64,000 nt of DNA. Source: Calonectria ilicicola. Taxonomy: Eukaryota > Ascomycota > Sordariomycetes > Hypocreales > Nectriaceae. Position numbers and translations under genes: made by a program. Position 1 is the stretch's first letter. Each line of letters begins with the position of its first letter. Location of the stretch: assembly GCA_020809705.1 (NCBI GenBank), contig CP085834.1:1-64000 (forward strand), written 5' to 3'. Positions 23,928-39,239 of the stretch are shown one piece after another. A model generated the notes under the pieces. It had not been told where the DNA came from, ran no database searches, and saw nothing but the letters and a program-made list of their open reading frames with translations.

Positions 23928-25784
23928 ACATACTCTATAAGCTTATGACATAGATAAGCATACAATGTACTTTTTATAATACCTTATTTTAAAACTAAAA
24001 TAAAAATACAATAAAACATTCAATCAATTAGTTCTAATTACTATCCTCTTCCTCAAAGGTCTTAATAATTACCTAATATATCCTTATATTATAGCTAATC
24101 TTACTATAAGTCCTATAATACCTACTACTTAATTATACTAACTTTTCTTAACTATTATTTTATAATATTTTTATTTATATCTATATATCTACTTTTATTT
24201 AATTAATTACTTTCTTATTTACTTTTATTATTATTATTCTTTTATTTTATAATTAAATTTTTTTAGATTTATAATATTTACTTAATATCTTATTTATTTA
24301 TTAAAGATTTTAGATCTTAGCCTTTAATAAAATAATCTTATATATAATAGTTTTTATTTTTTAAAAAGTAATTATAATATCTTAATAATAAACTTTAAAA
24401 AGATACTTTAAAGTTTTTAAATTTATTTTATAAAATACTGAAATTATAAACTAATCTTAATAATATTTTTAAAATCTTTAAGATTTAAAAAATAATAAAT
24501 TTAATTATTTAATTAAATAATATTAGCATTTATAGCTATATATTAAGCTTTAATATAATATTTTTTACATTTAAAGGATCAAGCCTAGCTCCTCTAAAAC
24601 CTACTTTAATATTACTTTCTATTATAATAGCTTAATATATGTTATAAAAAGCTAAAAAGAAGTTAATCTTTAAAATATAGGTTATAGAGTATTTAATTAA
24701 ATGCTTTATTTTCTTCTTATATATTATTTTTAATAGCTTAAAGTATATAATATTAAATAATTAAAGTATATAAGATAAATAAGGTAGTATATAAAGTATA
24801 ATAATTTTATTATTTTTATAATATTTTTTAAATTTAATTAAATAATAACTTTTATATTTATTAAGGATTAGAAGATAATAGTAATTAATTAATTAATTAT
24901 TTATATAATAATTAAAGTATTTTAGCTATTTAAGAGTTATTTTATTATTAATTTAGTTATTTTAAATAATTATAATAGCCTAGTTGCCTAGAAGGTTGCT
25001 TTCTTTATACCAATTAATAAAATAATATTAGCCTATAATAATGAGAAATAGCAGGATAGCCTAGCCTCTTATATTAATAATTTTAATTATTATTATCCAT
25101 TCCTAATTTCTAGGTTAGATTAATTTCAGGTTTAAATACCTTTCTGCACCTATTATAACTATTCTACTTATAATAATACCTATTATAAAGCCAATCTTAT
25201 TAAAATTATATATATTATTTAATTAAATATTATATTTATTTATTATATTAGTTATAAGCTAAAGCTAATTATTAATTATCTTTAGATCTTTATATTTAAT
25301 TCTTTTATAATTATATTTATAATAAAATTATATTTTAAACTTTAAGTAATATTTAATAAAATTTAAAGCTTAATACTTACTAATAAATAATATATTTTAA
25401 TTAAAAAGTAATTAATTATTTATTTTTTTAATATTATATAATTTTAAAGGGAATTCTTATAAATCTAAATTAAAAATAAATTAAATAATAATCTTTTCTT
25501 CTAGATTAAATAGCTTATAAAAAAAAGAACCTAATCACTATAAAACTAAATATTATACTATCAATAATATAATTAAGGCTTATTAATACCATAGATCAAT
25601 ATAGCCTTTTAAGTATTTAATTTTCTATTATTTTAAAAGGCCTAAAGGGTAAGAAAGGTTTTAGATTTAGTATTTAATTAGAATATATTTAATAGTTAAG
25701 AAGTATTTAATTAAATGGATGGTAATGTATATGAGGGATTTTTGTATCGCATGTTTATCTGCATTGTAAGCTTATAGAGTATAT
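23928..25784 (-). mobile_element. Element C1: Fot1/pogo-like DNA transposon, 1,857 bp
   Basis: The ends are inverted repeats built on ACTCTATAAGCTT...GATAA.CAT, flanked by TA at 23,926-27 and 25,785-86. It is inserted in element D. Coding would run on the minus strand: the interior is the same repeat as C2 and, inverted, C3, where pogo-type DDE transposase fragments can be read. Fully inactivated by A+T-shifting mutations. Confidence 0.75.
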
Positions 25785-28700
25785 TACCTTTATTTTATAT
25801 TTAGTAAATATTCTATTAACTTATTATAATATAATCTTATTTTTATTAATATTAAAGACTTATACCTTTATTTAATTTTTATTATCTCCCTTTATATTTA
25901 TAATAATAATATTATTATAATTATTAAATATTTATTAAATACTTTTAATTAAATTAAATTTATTTATATTTTTAATATTATAAAAGGTTCTTTATTTTAA
26001 TTTATTATTATATAAAAGTATAAAATCTTATATACTTTAATTATTATTATAGATTATTATAGTCTTATTTATACTATTAAATATATTAAAAAACCTTCTA
26101 TTTAATAAAAAGTAATTAATATATCTTTATATTATATTTAAAAGAAGAAAAAGAAATCTAAGATTATAGAGTCTACTATCTCTAAGGCTAAGTCTAAGCT
26201 TATACTTAATAATATATCTTTATTACCTACTGGCTATGATTATAGTGAAAGTAATAGTTACTTTTATAGTTATTCTTATAATTGTTCCTGTAGTTGTGAT
26301 TGTAGTACCTTTTCCTAGGTGTCTGTTTACCAAGCTATTACTAAGTTTTTATTAAGTACTTTCTAGCTATTACTTTAATGGTTTGTGTATGTGTTTATGT
26401 TTATAGGTATATTAGTTAGTAATTATTTTATTAGTTATTTATTATATTTTTATTATATTTTTTATTTTATATTATTATTTTATTTTTTATATATATATTT
26501 ATATTATTTATAGTATTTTTATATTATTTATAAAATATTTTATAAGTATTTAATAGATTTTTATATATTATATTCTATTAACTAGCTTACTTATTTAATT
26601 TAATAAAATAATTATTCTTTATCTTTCTTATAATTTATAATTTCCTTTACTTTTTATTCTTTCTCTTTTTCTTTAACTTAAGGAGGGTGGCTATACCTTT
26701 ACTATTTACTCACTAAGGCTATAATTATAACTCTAATAGTAAGATTAAGAATATATTATATATATATTAGTATTATTTTAATAAATATATCTTATATATT
26801 TATTTCTTTATTTTTTTTAATTATTACTTTAATAAATTATAGTATTAATTTCTTATCTTTAAAATAGAAATACTTAATTAATAGTTTAATAATATTCTCT
26901 AGCTTATATTCTTTAGCCTAATAATATTAATTATAATACTTGGATTATATTTTTATAGTAGATTGTTAGTATTTTTAAGCTTATTTTTATATTTAATAAA
27001 AGGTTATTAAATACTTATTAATTCTTTATACTTTAGCTCTAATATATTTAAAGGTATAAGCTATTATTTTAGAATAGTATTTATAAAGTGCTTATATTAA
27101 AGAAATTTTAATAATATTATATATATTATTATTATATATAAACTTTACTTTAGATAATTAAATTATTTATTAATTTAATAAGTTTTCTATATATACTTAA
27201 AGATATTTTTTTAATATCTAGTAAATTTATTCTATTTAATTATCTATTTATAGATAATATATAATAGATAGTTAGTAAATAATTATTTATTCTTTTATAA
27301 GTTTAGCCTAGAACTTACTAATAATTAATTTATCTTTATTATTTATAATTCCTTTTAATATTTTAAATTTATACTTAATATTTTTATAAAGGATTTATAT
27401 AAACTAAATTATATTAAATATTTTTTTTATTAATAAAAAGATTATATATTTAATTATATAATATATAATAATTAAGATTATATTATATTCTTTACTATCT
27501 ACTTAGGTATTACTTAATAACTTTATAATAAAATTTATATTAATTTTTTAAAATAAGTATACTAATAGAGGAAGTGGCTATAACTACCTATATAACTTAT
27601 ACCTTAATGAGCGCTTACCTTAGCATACTTAATATCTTATTATATAATCTTTAATATTATTAGCTATACCTTTCTAATAGAACTTACAACTAATTAACTT
27701 AAGTATCTTATATACTTCTATATACCCCAATCTTAGATCATTATAGTACCTTTTTAGGATTTCTTTTTTTATAATATATTAATTTAGGATTATTAATTTT
27801 CCTTTATAAAAGAGAGTACTTTATTTATTAAAATAATACTTCTTTTATTTGCTAACTACTTTATAAACCTTCTTTATCTTTTATTAATAATATTAATTAT
27901 TAGCTTATAATCCTTTAATTAAATCTTCTAATTTATATAAAGATTATAATAAAAATACTATTTTATTTTATATAAGTTCCTTTATAATAGAGTATAAGAT
28001 ATATTAATCCAGGCTAATAACCCTAGCTCTAAGCAAGTCCTCACAGCTCTCTATAACTACTTCTTATTAAGCATTCTCTAAGTACTTATTAGCACAATCT
28101 ACTACTTCTCTAGCTTATATTATAACTATAAAGATATATATTATATATTATATTAGATTAAAAGGTCCTAAGGCCTAACTCTAATCTAAAGGTAAGAAAA
28201 TCCCTTTTAAGCTAGCTTAAGTGGCTTATATATATACTTAGGTGCTCTTATACTCTCCCTTAAGGCTAGCAATTATTTACTATATATCTAGTAATAATTT
28301 ATTAATTAGTGCTAGTTTTTTTACTAAAGTAGGCAGTATATTATAATAGGCTATTTTATCTAGTATATAATTAGGTCTTCTAAAAAGCCTGTTAGTAGGA
28401 TTTATTTTCCCTAGTCTATAACGTATATAATAAGCATGCGTCGCAGACAAGTATGCATTATACTTTCTACCACCTTCTATTTTTAATTTAAAATAAAAAT
28501 ATTATAAGATATTTAATTAATTAAAACTAATTATTATTCTCTTCTTTAAAGATTTTAATAATTACTTAATATATCCTTATATTATAACCAGTCTTATTAT
28601 AAATCTTATAATATCTTTTACCTGATTATATTGATTTCCCTTAACTATTACTTTTTAATAATTCTGTCTATATTTATGCATTTATATCTATCTAATTAAT

Positions 28701-29377
28701 TACTTCTTATATATTAGTTATTATTATTATTCTTTTATTTTATAATTTAATCCTTTTTAATCTATAGTGTTTATTAAGTATTTTATTTACTTATTAAAGA
28801 TCTTATATTTTAGCTTTTATTAATATTATCTTATATATAATTACCTTTATTCCTTTAAAAAGTAATTATAATACTTTAATAATAAACTTTAAAAAAATAC
28901 TTTATAATCTTCTAATTTATCTTTTAAAATACTTAAATTAAGAGCTAGTCTTAGTAATATTTCTTAAAGTCTTTAAAGCCTAAGGATTAGTAGGCTTAAC
29001 CATTTGATTAAAAGGTATTAGAGTTTATAGCTATATATTAAGCTTTAATATAATATTTTCTATATTTAAAGAATAAAACCTAGCTCCTTTAAATTCTACT
29101 TAAATATTCTTTTCTATAATAATAGTATTATATATATTATAAAAGATTAGAAAGAAATTAGACTTTAAAATATAAATAATAAAATATTTAATTAAATACT
29201 TTATTTCTTTCCCATATATTGTTTTCAATGGTCTAAAGCATATAATATTAAAAAACTAAAGTAAATAAAATAAATTAGATAATATATAAAATATAATAAT
29301 TTTATTATTCTTGTAATATTCTTTAAATTAGATTGAATAATAACTTTTATATCTATTAAGGATAAGAAGATAATAAT

Positions 29378-29768
29378 TGTTATAACCCATATCATACCTA
29401 GGGCAATCTAGGATAGCAGAATGCCACACCCTATAAGAAACCAGCTACCCTATAGTTATATATGACCAATTAAATAAGGAGCGATAAGGGTGACTATTAC
29501 AATAAGTGCGAAAGGTATCGCATCTAGCGCACTAAGCGCACCACATGCACTAAAATAGGATAGTAGTATATAGATGGATTAGATCCTACTATAAAAAATA
29601 GAACTAATTAGCTTTTAATATAATTTAATTACCTTAATTATAATTAATTATTACCTAATATAATACTTCTATTATTTTATTTTATTATAATATACCTAAT
29701 TATTTTATTAATAATAAATCTTTTATTTTAATTGGTTTATTAAGTTAGGAATTAATTAGATTATTATA
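29378..29768 (+). repeat. 5' LTR of element B (391 bp)
   Basis: Begins TGTTATAACCC and ends GATTATTATA. This copy is less mutated than the 3' LTR (for example GCGCACTAAGCGCACCACAT is readable). Confidence 0.8.
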
Positions 29769-32299
29769 TATTAAAAGCTTTTATTTAATTAATTATTTAT
29801 ATTAATAATTAAATAATAATAATATTTAAAAAGAATTTTACTATTATTACTTCTTTTAATAATATTAAATTAATTATAAAATTATAATAAATTAAGAAGA
29901 AACTTATAAATATATAAGTATAATTTAAAGTAGAAAAAGCTAGAACTATTATAGTTAAAGGAAATAAGGGTAAAGATATTAATGAAATTCTAAGATCTCT
30001 GGTTCTAGAGCCCTTTTTAGGAAAGACTACTAATATAGTCCTCTTTTTTACTTAAATGAAGGGATACTTTTGCTTTTTTTAATATAACTTATAATCCTTA
30101 AAGCCTAAGTACTATATACTAAAACCTTTTTTAAGGGGATGTAAGAGTATAATTTGAACCTATTATAAAAGATTATTTAGAAAATAAGGATAATATTAAT
30201 TAAAATAAAAAGATCTAAGAAATCTTTAGAGACTAGGAATATTTTGAAATTGTTATTAAAGATAATTTTAATATAATTAATATAAAATAATAAGTTATAA
30301 ATTAATTATATAAATTTAAATAAATAAAATCTTATAATTAGTATTTGATTAAATTTAAAAGAATTATAATATAAATAATCTAAAATAATAATATATTAAT
30401 AGAACTTTATTATAAAGGCTTAAAAAGTAAAGTTAAAAATAAAATCTATAAAAAAGACTAGTTAGAGAAACTCTTAAAGTATATTAAAAATATTATTAAA
30501 ATTAATAAAAAATAATTTAATTAATATAAAGAATATATTTAAAATAATAAAAACCTATATATCCTAAATAAAAGAAAAATCTAAAATAAATAATAAAGTA
30601 TTATATATAAGACTTATTTAGAACTAATAGAACTTAATACTATCTAAAGGTATAATAAAAGTAAGATTACTTACTTTAATTATAAAAAGAAAAAATATAA
30701 ATCCTTTAAATATTACTTCTTAAAAATAGGAAATTAGTTTAAACTTATACTAGAAGAATAGAAATAATTTAATATTATAAAAACTTAATAGACCTTAGTA
30801 TTAAAAAGAAAAAAGAATATTATAAGAAAAGTTATTCTTATTATTATTAAGAAATATAAATTAATTACTATAGTTAAGTAATATATAGAAAATTATAAGT
30901 TATATAAGATAAAACTCACCTTATAATAAAAAATCAATAAAGCTATCCAAAAAGTATAATTAACTTAATAAAAAGGCTAGTCCTACCTTCTCTATAAATA
31001 ATTAAAATAAACTAAGAAAATAGGAATTTTTATATTTATTCTAGATATATATACTAATAAAGCATCAATATAATAAAATACCTACATTTATAATAAAAAT
31101 AGAAATAAAAAATAGATAATTAATATTAAAAGAATAGCCTAATAAATTAAAGAACTTTTATAAGATAGAGATAAAGTCTTCCTATTTACATAAAGTAAAT
31201 GGCAATTAGAAAATCATAATCCCCAATCTATCTAATATAAGAAAAATAATCTTAAATTAAATATAATATATAAAGAATATAAGAATATCTTATAAATAAG
31301 CTATTATAATTATAATTACCTTTAATATATAAAATAAAAGTAATATATAATATACTTTTCTATTAAAATAAAAAATATAATTATTTATTATACTTATAGA
31401 AAATACTTTAATTAATATAAAATAATAGAAAGAAACCTTTATTATTAATTTATTATATTAAAACTAAATAAGCCTAAGTTCTTTAATTATAGTAAGTTAC
31501 CTTAAAATAAATATTAAAACTTTAAATATAATATTTATATAATAAATAAAGTAATAGCCTAGTATTAAACTAAATTAAAAAATAAGTAGAGCCTCTTATA
31601 AAAGAGTAGTAGAAGTAATTAAAATAATAATCTTTAAAATTATTAAAAGAACTTTTTAAAAAAGCTTTATATTTTATAATTAAAGAGCAACCTTAATAAT
31701 AATTAGAAATAAAAGTAAAGATTAAAGGGAAGTAGTATAATATTATAGTAAATAATAGAGTTAAATAAAACTATATAAATCCTTAAATAATTAATAAATT
31801 TTAATTATTATAAATAATAAAAATTAATCTATATAAAATTATTAATATAGAAAGAATACCCTTTAGATATAATAATAATATTATAAATAAGAAGATTAAT
31901 TATCTAAAAGTCTTTATTAAAGAAAAGAACTAAAAAATAACCTTTAATATTATCAATATTAGATAATATAACCTAGTTTTAAGATATCTATGATTATACT
32001 AATACAACCTTAATATCTACTAATATATTAGCTAGGTGTAAATACCTAAGGAGTATAATATAGCTAATAATATTTTTATAAAATATAATAAAAGATCTTA
32101 AACTTCTAGCTTTAATTAAATAAAAAATATAAATAAAAAAGAATCTTTATTATCTAAAAAAATAAAATATAAATATAAGAATAATTAAAAAAAGTAAAAA
32201 TAATAAATAATTACTTATTTTAGAAAATAATTCTAATAAATTAATAAAAGTTTTAAAGAAATAAAGGCTAAAGTAGAAATAGATAGATTATATAATATA

Positions 32300-34960
32300 C
32301 TTTTATAGTACTAAATCTACAAAAAGCTCTTTATAAAAGAACTAAATATTAGACTATTTAAGTTTAATTAGTAAGATCACAAAATCATCCTTAAAAATAA
32401 ATCTAATACCTGATTTTATCTTATTTATAATCTTAATTAAATTAAACTTAATACTTTAAAGAAATATATCTAAGATATACTTAAAAAGGGATATATTTAT
32501 ATTTTAAACTTTAAAGCTAGTTACTTTATTATATTTATACCTAAAAAAAATAGAAAATTATATCTTATTATAAACTACTAATAATTTAATAATATTACTA
32601 TTAAAGATTATACTTTACTATTATTAATTAATAAAATAAAAGATTATCTTTATAAAGCTAATATCTTTATTATATTAGATTTTAAAGAAATATATAATCT
32701 TATTTATATTAAAAAAGAATATAAATAGAAAATTACTTTCTAAATAAAATTTAAATTATTTAAATATCTAATTATACCTTTTAAACTTATAAATACACTA
32801 ATATCATTCTAATAAATAATAACTAATATATTATAAAAATACTTAAATATCTTTATTATCTATTACTTAAATAATATCCTTATTTTCTTTAAAAATAAAA
32901 AAGAATATAAAGAATATATTTATAAGATCTTAAAAGCCCTTTAAGATACCAAACTCCTAATTAAATTAAAAAAAGCAAATTCTATATTTAAAAAGTAGAA
33001 TTTCTAAGATATATTATTAGCCTTAATAAAATTCATATAAACCTAAAGAAAGTTATTATAATAAAAGATTAGAAGGAACTTACTAATATAAAGAAAGTAT
33101 AAGCCTTTCTTAGATTTACTAATTATTATTAAAGATTTATTAAGGGATTTAGTAAAATTACTTTAAATATAATAGAATTAATTAAGAAAGGAATTACCTT
33201 TTAATAAAGAAATAAAGTATAATAATTATTTAAAGTTATAAAAAATATTATTTTAGAAGAATCTATCCTTATAATATTTAACCTTAATAAGCCTATAAAG
33301 CTAGAAACTAATATATTAGACTTCACCCTAGGAGCCTAGATTAGATAATAAGATAAAAAAGAAAACCTATATCCTATAGCATTCTACTTATATAAGCTAT
33401 ATAGCCCTAAGTTAAATTACTTTATCTATAATAAAGAATTTCTTATTATTATTAATATTTTTAAAAAATTCTAATAATATCTTTTAAAAAGTAATTATAA
33501 AATTATAATATATATTAATTATAAAAATATTACTTATTTTATAATTATTTAAAAACTTAATAAAAGGTAATTATAATATATAGAATATTTATTCAAATTT
33601 AATTATTAAATTATTTATATTAAAAAGATTAAGAATAATTATACTAATATAATCAACCACTAACCTAACTACAATATAAAAAAACCAAAAATATAGAAAA
33701 AACTATTAATCTATAATACTAATAAAGAACTAAAATAAGCCCCAATCAATAAAATAATAATAAAAACAAAAAAAATAATCACTACTATAAGAATAAGAGA
33801 ATTACTATATACAATTAGAACTACTACTATAAAAATACTAATATAATAAATAGAATAAGGTAATTTATTATTAAGAAAAATTGAAGAATATAATCTAGTA
33901 CTTCTAGAAGAAGAAAAAATAGATTATTTATAAGTATTAAAGGAATATTAAATAAAATTAATAAAGGATATTTATAAATATCCTTTATATAACTATAAAG
34001 GTATTAATAAAACCTTTAAATAAATTAAATAAATATTTTCCTTTAGTAAAATAAAAAAGAAAATTGAATAAGTATATAAGGAATATAGTTTATATTAATA
34101 CTTTAAAAAACTAAGATATAAATTATATAGATTATTATAATTATCCCCTATTATATAATAGTTATAGGATTTAATTATAATAGACTTTATTATTAACCTT
34201 CCCTTATTAGTAGATTTTGTTATAGGAGTATATTATAATAATATTTTTATTATTATTAATTACTTTATAAAAGTAATATATTATCTTTCTTATAATAAAA
34301 TAATAAAAGAAAAATAATTTACCTATCTTTTCTTTTAATATATAATCACTATATATAGATTACCAATTAAAATCATTTCAAATAAAGAATAACCATTTAC
34401 ATCTAAGTTTTAGCAAAGCCTAATATCCCTTATAGGGCTAAACCACAAGCTAAGCATAGCCTTTCACCCTTAAACAGATAGACAAACTAAATGCTAAAAT
34501 TAGGAAATTAAGCAATATCTACAATACTATATTAACTACAAGCAAATCGATTAAGTAGAAAAATTACCTATTGTACAGTTAGCATATAATATATCCTATA
34601 ATCATAGTATTAAGATAATACTAGTAAAAGCTAACTTTAGCTTTACATTAGATGCTTATTAAGCCCCTTTAGAAGGTATAATTTAAATAAAAGTTATAAT
34701 TAAGTTAAATAATTTAAGAAAATTATATAAAAAAATAAAAATAGAATTTAAGTTTATTTATAATATAATAAAAAGATATTATAATCTAAAAAGATTAAAA
34801 AGATTATCCTTCTTGGAGGGAGATATAATCTACTTAGTAATAAAAAATCTTATAATAAAAAAATAAAATAAAAAAATTAACTTTATATAAATTAAATTAT
34901 ACCTAATTAAAAAAAATATTAAAAAATAATTATAAGCTTAATCTTTTAAATAATATTAAA
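32300..34960 (+). pseudogene. pol relic of element B (RT, RNase H, integrase)
   Basis: Translation across the stops gives continuous Gypsy pol order in a single direction: the RT palm and thumb, then an RNase H region with YPIAFYLYKLYSPKLNYF, then an integrase with a DFI...L core and RLPIKIISN. Catalytic Asp codons have changed to Asn or Lys by G-to-A mutation. It cannot encode a working enzyme. Confidence 0.75.
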
Positions 34961-35329
34961 GTTTATTTTATCTTTTATATTTTATTATTAAAACCTAGCA
35001 ATAATATCTAAGTAAATACAGAACCTAAATATAAACCCTAAATAGAAAACCTAGAAGATTAATAAGAAGTTAAAAGAATCCTATAAAGAAAAAAGAAAGA
35101 TAAAAAATTTAAAATTAAATAAAAAGATTATAAAGAAATAATCTAGAAATCTACTAAATACCTTATATATTATTTAAAAATATTAGAAGTATTCCTCTAA
35201 TAAGTAAGAAAAAGAAATTAATATTAATAATATATAATATTAATACTACCTTCAAAGGAAGGCCTTCCTCTATTATAATCTTAGCCTTTATTATTTCTAT
35301 TACTTTAATATCTTATTCTTCTAGATTAT

Positions 35330-35604
35330 TGTTATAACTCTTCTTTAGATACATAAGACCAATGAGTCACGTGTAGCTTTCAACCTTCTATAAGTAGAAG
35401 CTACCTAGTAGAATAGAGAAGACAAGCATATTCAATCTCATACTACAGGACCTACCTTTCCGTATCGTGAGGCGAAATCGCTGCATCTAACCTTCCGCTG
35501 GCTGATATTGACTTGTCATATCAGGGACCTCATCATCTAACCAAACTACTTACCTCTAGCTAGATCCAACGTACTAAGGGTTGACTACACCCAGAAGTGT
35601 AACA
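35330..35604. mobile_element. Solo LTR, 275 bp, inside element B
   Basis: TGTTATAACTC...GTGTAACA with the 5-bp duplication ATTAT on both sides (35,325-35,329 and 35,605-35,609). It has normal base composition in the middle of A+T-saturated DNA. It does not match the LTRs of A, B or D by eye, so it belongs to another LTR family, left after recombination between its two LTRs. Confidence 0.8.
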
Positions 35605-36142
35605 ATTATTCTTTAATTTCTTTAAATACTTTAATTTAGTAAATGTTATTATTATTTAAGATTAGGTTTTTAAGATAATCTTTTAAAAAGTCTTTAAAAA
35701 AGTATATAATAAGTTTAATTTACTTTATATTTTTAAATATTATTAATATAATTTTTTTTCTTTAATAATATAGAGAATTACTATTATTAGTATATTAAGC
35801 TAGCTAGATAAAGAACAATAAAAATATATATAAGCTACACTCTCCACATCTATATAATCATAATTTTTATAACTCTAGATATACTTAGAATAATAAATTA
35901 AACCTTTACCTATTATATAAAAAAGCTAGTACTTATATAATATATATAAATTATAATAAATATTTTAAAAAAATTAATATAATTAGTAAGATCTTTAATT
36001 TTATAATTTTTATAAATAGAAAATACTTTTACTACCTTATCTAATATAATATTAATATAATAAAATAATTATAAGTCTAAGTTTAGATAATATATACAAA
36101 AAAACCACCATAATCTATTATACCAGCCTTAAGGATAAAATT

Positions 36143-36160
36143 AATAAAGGGAAGATATTA
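36143..36160 (+). other. Polypurine tract of element B
   Basis: AATAAAGGGAAGATATTA lies directly before the 3' LTR and fixes the plus direction. Confidence 0.6.
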
Positions 36161-36551
36161 TATTATAATCTATATTATATCTAAGGTAGTTTAGAATAGT
36201 AGAATACTATACCCTATAAGAAACTAGCTATTTTATAATTATATATAACTAATTAAACAAAAAATAATAAAAATAACTATTATAATAAGTATAAAAGATA
36301 TCATATTTAGTATACTAAATATACCATATACACTAAAATAGGATAGTAGTATATAGATAGATTAGATCCTACTATAAAGAATAGAATTAATTAATTTTTA
36401 ATATAACCTAATTACCTTAATTATAATTAACTATTACTTAATATAATACTTCTATTATTTTATTTTACTATAATATGCCTAACCATCCTGCTAATAATAA
36501 ACCCTTTATTTTGATTGGTTTATTAAGTTGGGAATTGACCAGATTGTTATA
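36161..36551 (+). repeat. 3' LTR of element B (391 bp)
   Basis: Aligns along its length with 29,378-29,768. Its first two thirds carry more C-to-T and G-to-A changes; the last 90 bp are cleaner than in the 5' copy. Confidence 0.8.
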
Positions 36552-37379
36552 ATAATAATCAATTAATTAATTATTTATATAATAATTAAAATACTTTAGC
36601 CACTTAAAACCTATTATATTATTAGTCTAGCTATTTTAGATAGTAGTAATAGCCTAATTAACTAGAAGGTTACTTTCTTTATATTAATTAGTAAGATAAT
36701 ATTAGCTTATAGTAATAAGAAATGGCAGGATTGCCTAGCCTTTTATATTAATAGCTTGAATAGCTATTATCTATTCTTAATTTTCAGGCTAGATTAATTT
36801 TAGATTTAAATATCTTTCTATATTTATTATAATCATTCCACTTACAATAATACCCATTATAAAGCCAATCTTATTAAAATTATAAATATTATTTAATTTA
36901 ATATTATATTTCCTTATTATATTTATTATAAGCTTAAACCAATTATTAATAATCTTTAGATCTTTATATTTAGCCCTTTTATAATTATATTTATAAAAGA
37001 ATTATATTTTAAACTTTATATATTATTTTATAAAGTTTAAAGCCTAATACTAACTAACTAGTAGTTTATTTTAATTAAAAAGTAATTAATTAATTATTTC
37101 TTTTACATTAAAAAGTTATAAAAAAATCCTTATAAATCTAGATCTAGAATAAATTAAAGAATAATATTCTCTTTTAAATTGGATAGCTTATATAATAAAG
37201 GGATCTAATTACTTTAAGATTAAATCCCCTTCTATTAACAATATAGCCTATACTTATTAACTTTATAGATCTATATAGCCTTTTAAGTATTTAATTTTTA
37301 AGGATCTTAAATGGCTTAAAGGGCAAGAAGGGTATTAGCCTTTATATTAGACTATAATATATTTAATAATTAAGAAGTA

Positions 37380-39239
37380 ATGTACTCCATAAGCTTGCAA
37401 TACAGATAAGCATATAACACAAAAATCCCTTATATACATTATTATCTATTTAATCAAATACTTCTTAACTATTAAATATATCCCAATTAAATATTAAATC
37501 TAAAATCTTTCTTACCCTTTAGATCCTTTAAAATAATAGAAAATTAAATACCTAAAAGGCTATATTAATCTATAGTATTAATAAGTCTTAATTATATTAT
37601 TAATAGTATAATATTTAGTCTTGTAGTAATTAGATTCTTTCCTTTTATAAGCTATTTAATTTAAAAGAAAAGATTATTATTTAATTTATTTTTAATTTAG
37701 ATTTATAAGGATTTCCTTTAAGATTATATAATATTAAAGAAATAATTAATTAATTATTTTTTAATTAAAATATACTATCTATTAATAAGTATTAGGCTTT
37801 AAACTTTATTAAATATTATTTAAAGCTTAAAATATAATTTTATTATAAATATAATTATAAAAAGACTAAATATAAAGATCTAAAGATAATTAATAATTAA
37901 TTTTAATTTATAATTAATATAATAAGTAAGTATAGTATTTAATTAAATAATATATATAACTTTAATAAGATTGGCTTTATAATAGGTATTATTATAAGTA
38001 GAATAATTATAATAGATATAAAAAGGTATTTAAATCTAAAATTAATCCAGCCTAAAAACTAAAAATAGATAATAATAATTAAAGTTATTAATACAAAAGG
38101 CTAGGCTATCCCGCCATTTCTTATTACTATAAGCCAATATCATCTTATCAATTAGTATAAAGAAAGCAACCTTCTAGATAACTAGGCTATTATAATCACT
38201 TAAAATGGCTAAACTAATAATAAAATAGCTTTTAAGTAATTAAAGCACTTTAATTATTATACAAGCAATTAATTAATTAATCCCTATTATCTTCTAATCC
38301 TTAATAGGTATAAAAATCATTATTTAGTCAAATTTAAGGAATATTATAAGGATAATAAAATTATTACACTTTATATACTATCTTATTCATTTTATCTATT
38401 TTAGCTACTTAATATTATATACTTTAGGCCATTAAAAATAATATATAAAAAGAAAATAAAGTATTTAATTAAATACTTTATAATCTATATTTTAAAGGTT
38501 AACTTCTTCCTAGCCTTTTATAATATATATTAAGCTATTATAATAAAAAATAATATTAAAGTAGGTTTTAAAGGAGCTAAACTTAATCCTTTAAATATAA
38601 AAAATATTATATTAAAGCTTAATATATAGCTATAAATATTAATATTATTTAATTAAATAATTAAATCTATTACTCCTTAGATCTCAAAGACTCTAAGGAA
38701 TATTACTAAGACTAGCTTATAGTTTAAGTATTTTATAAAATAAATTTAAAAGCTTTAAAATATCTTTTTAAAGTTTATTATTAAAGTATTATAATTACTT
38801 TCTAAAGGAATAAAGGCTATTATATATAAGATTATTTTATTAAAGGTTAAGATTTAAAATCTTTAATAAATAAATAAAATATTAAATAAATATTATAAAT
38901 CTAAAAGAACTTAATTATAAAATAAAAAAATAATAATAATAAAAATAAATAAAAAAGTAATTAATTAAATAAAAATAAATATATAAATATAAGTAAAAAT
39001 ATTATAAAATAATAATTAAGAAAAGTTAGTATAATTAGGTAGTAAATATTATAAAACTTATAATAAAATTAATCATAATACAAGAATATATTAGGTAATT
39101 ATTAAAATCTATAAGGAAAAGGATAGCAATTAGAACTAATTAATTAAATATTTTATTATATTTTTATCTTAATTTTAAAATAAGGTATTATAAAAAATGC
39201 ATCATATGCTTATCTGCGTCGCAAGCTTATGGAGTACGT
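37380..39239 (+). mobile_element. Element C3: Fot1/pogo-like DNA transposon, 1,860 bp, inside C2
   Basis: The ends ATGTACTCCATAAGC and GCTTATGGAGTACGT are inverted repeats flanked by TA (37,378-79 and 39,240-41). Inverted relative to C1 and C2. At 38,285-38,350 the plus strand reads through to a pogo/DDE-type block (the family's LLILDGHGSH signature is changed, Asp to Asn and Gly to Arg) followed by an NKIITL strand. These transposases cut and paste at TA. It is inactivated by stops. Confidence 0.8.

Larger units (their letters stand above)
29378..36551 (+). mobile_element. Element B: Gypsy-type LTR retrotransposon, plus strand, inside C2
   Basis: 391-bp LTRs at 29,378-29,768 and 36,161-36,551; target duplication ATAAT at 29,373-29,377 and 36,552-36,556 (weak evidence in A+T-rich DNA, but excising it restores C2 length). 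Plus-strand relics are in gag-pol order. RT is near 32,650-33,130 with FIIYYLNNILIFFKNK (the YxDD motif changed to YLNN) and FLRFTNYYQRFIKGF. RNase H is at 33,260-33,500 (FTLGAQIRQQDKK, catalytic region degraded). Integrase core is at 34,170-34,680 (IIDFIINLPL, RLPIKIISN). Dozens of stops make it dead. Confidence 0.85.
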
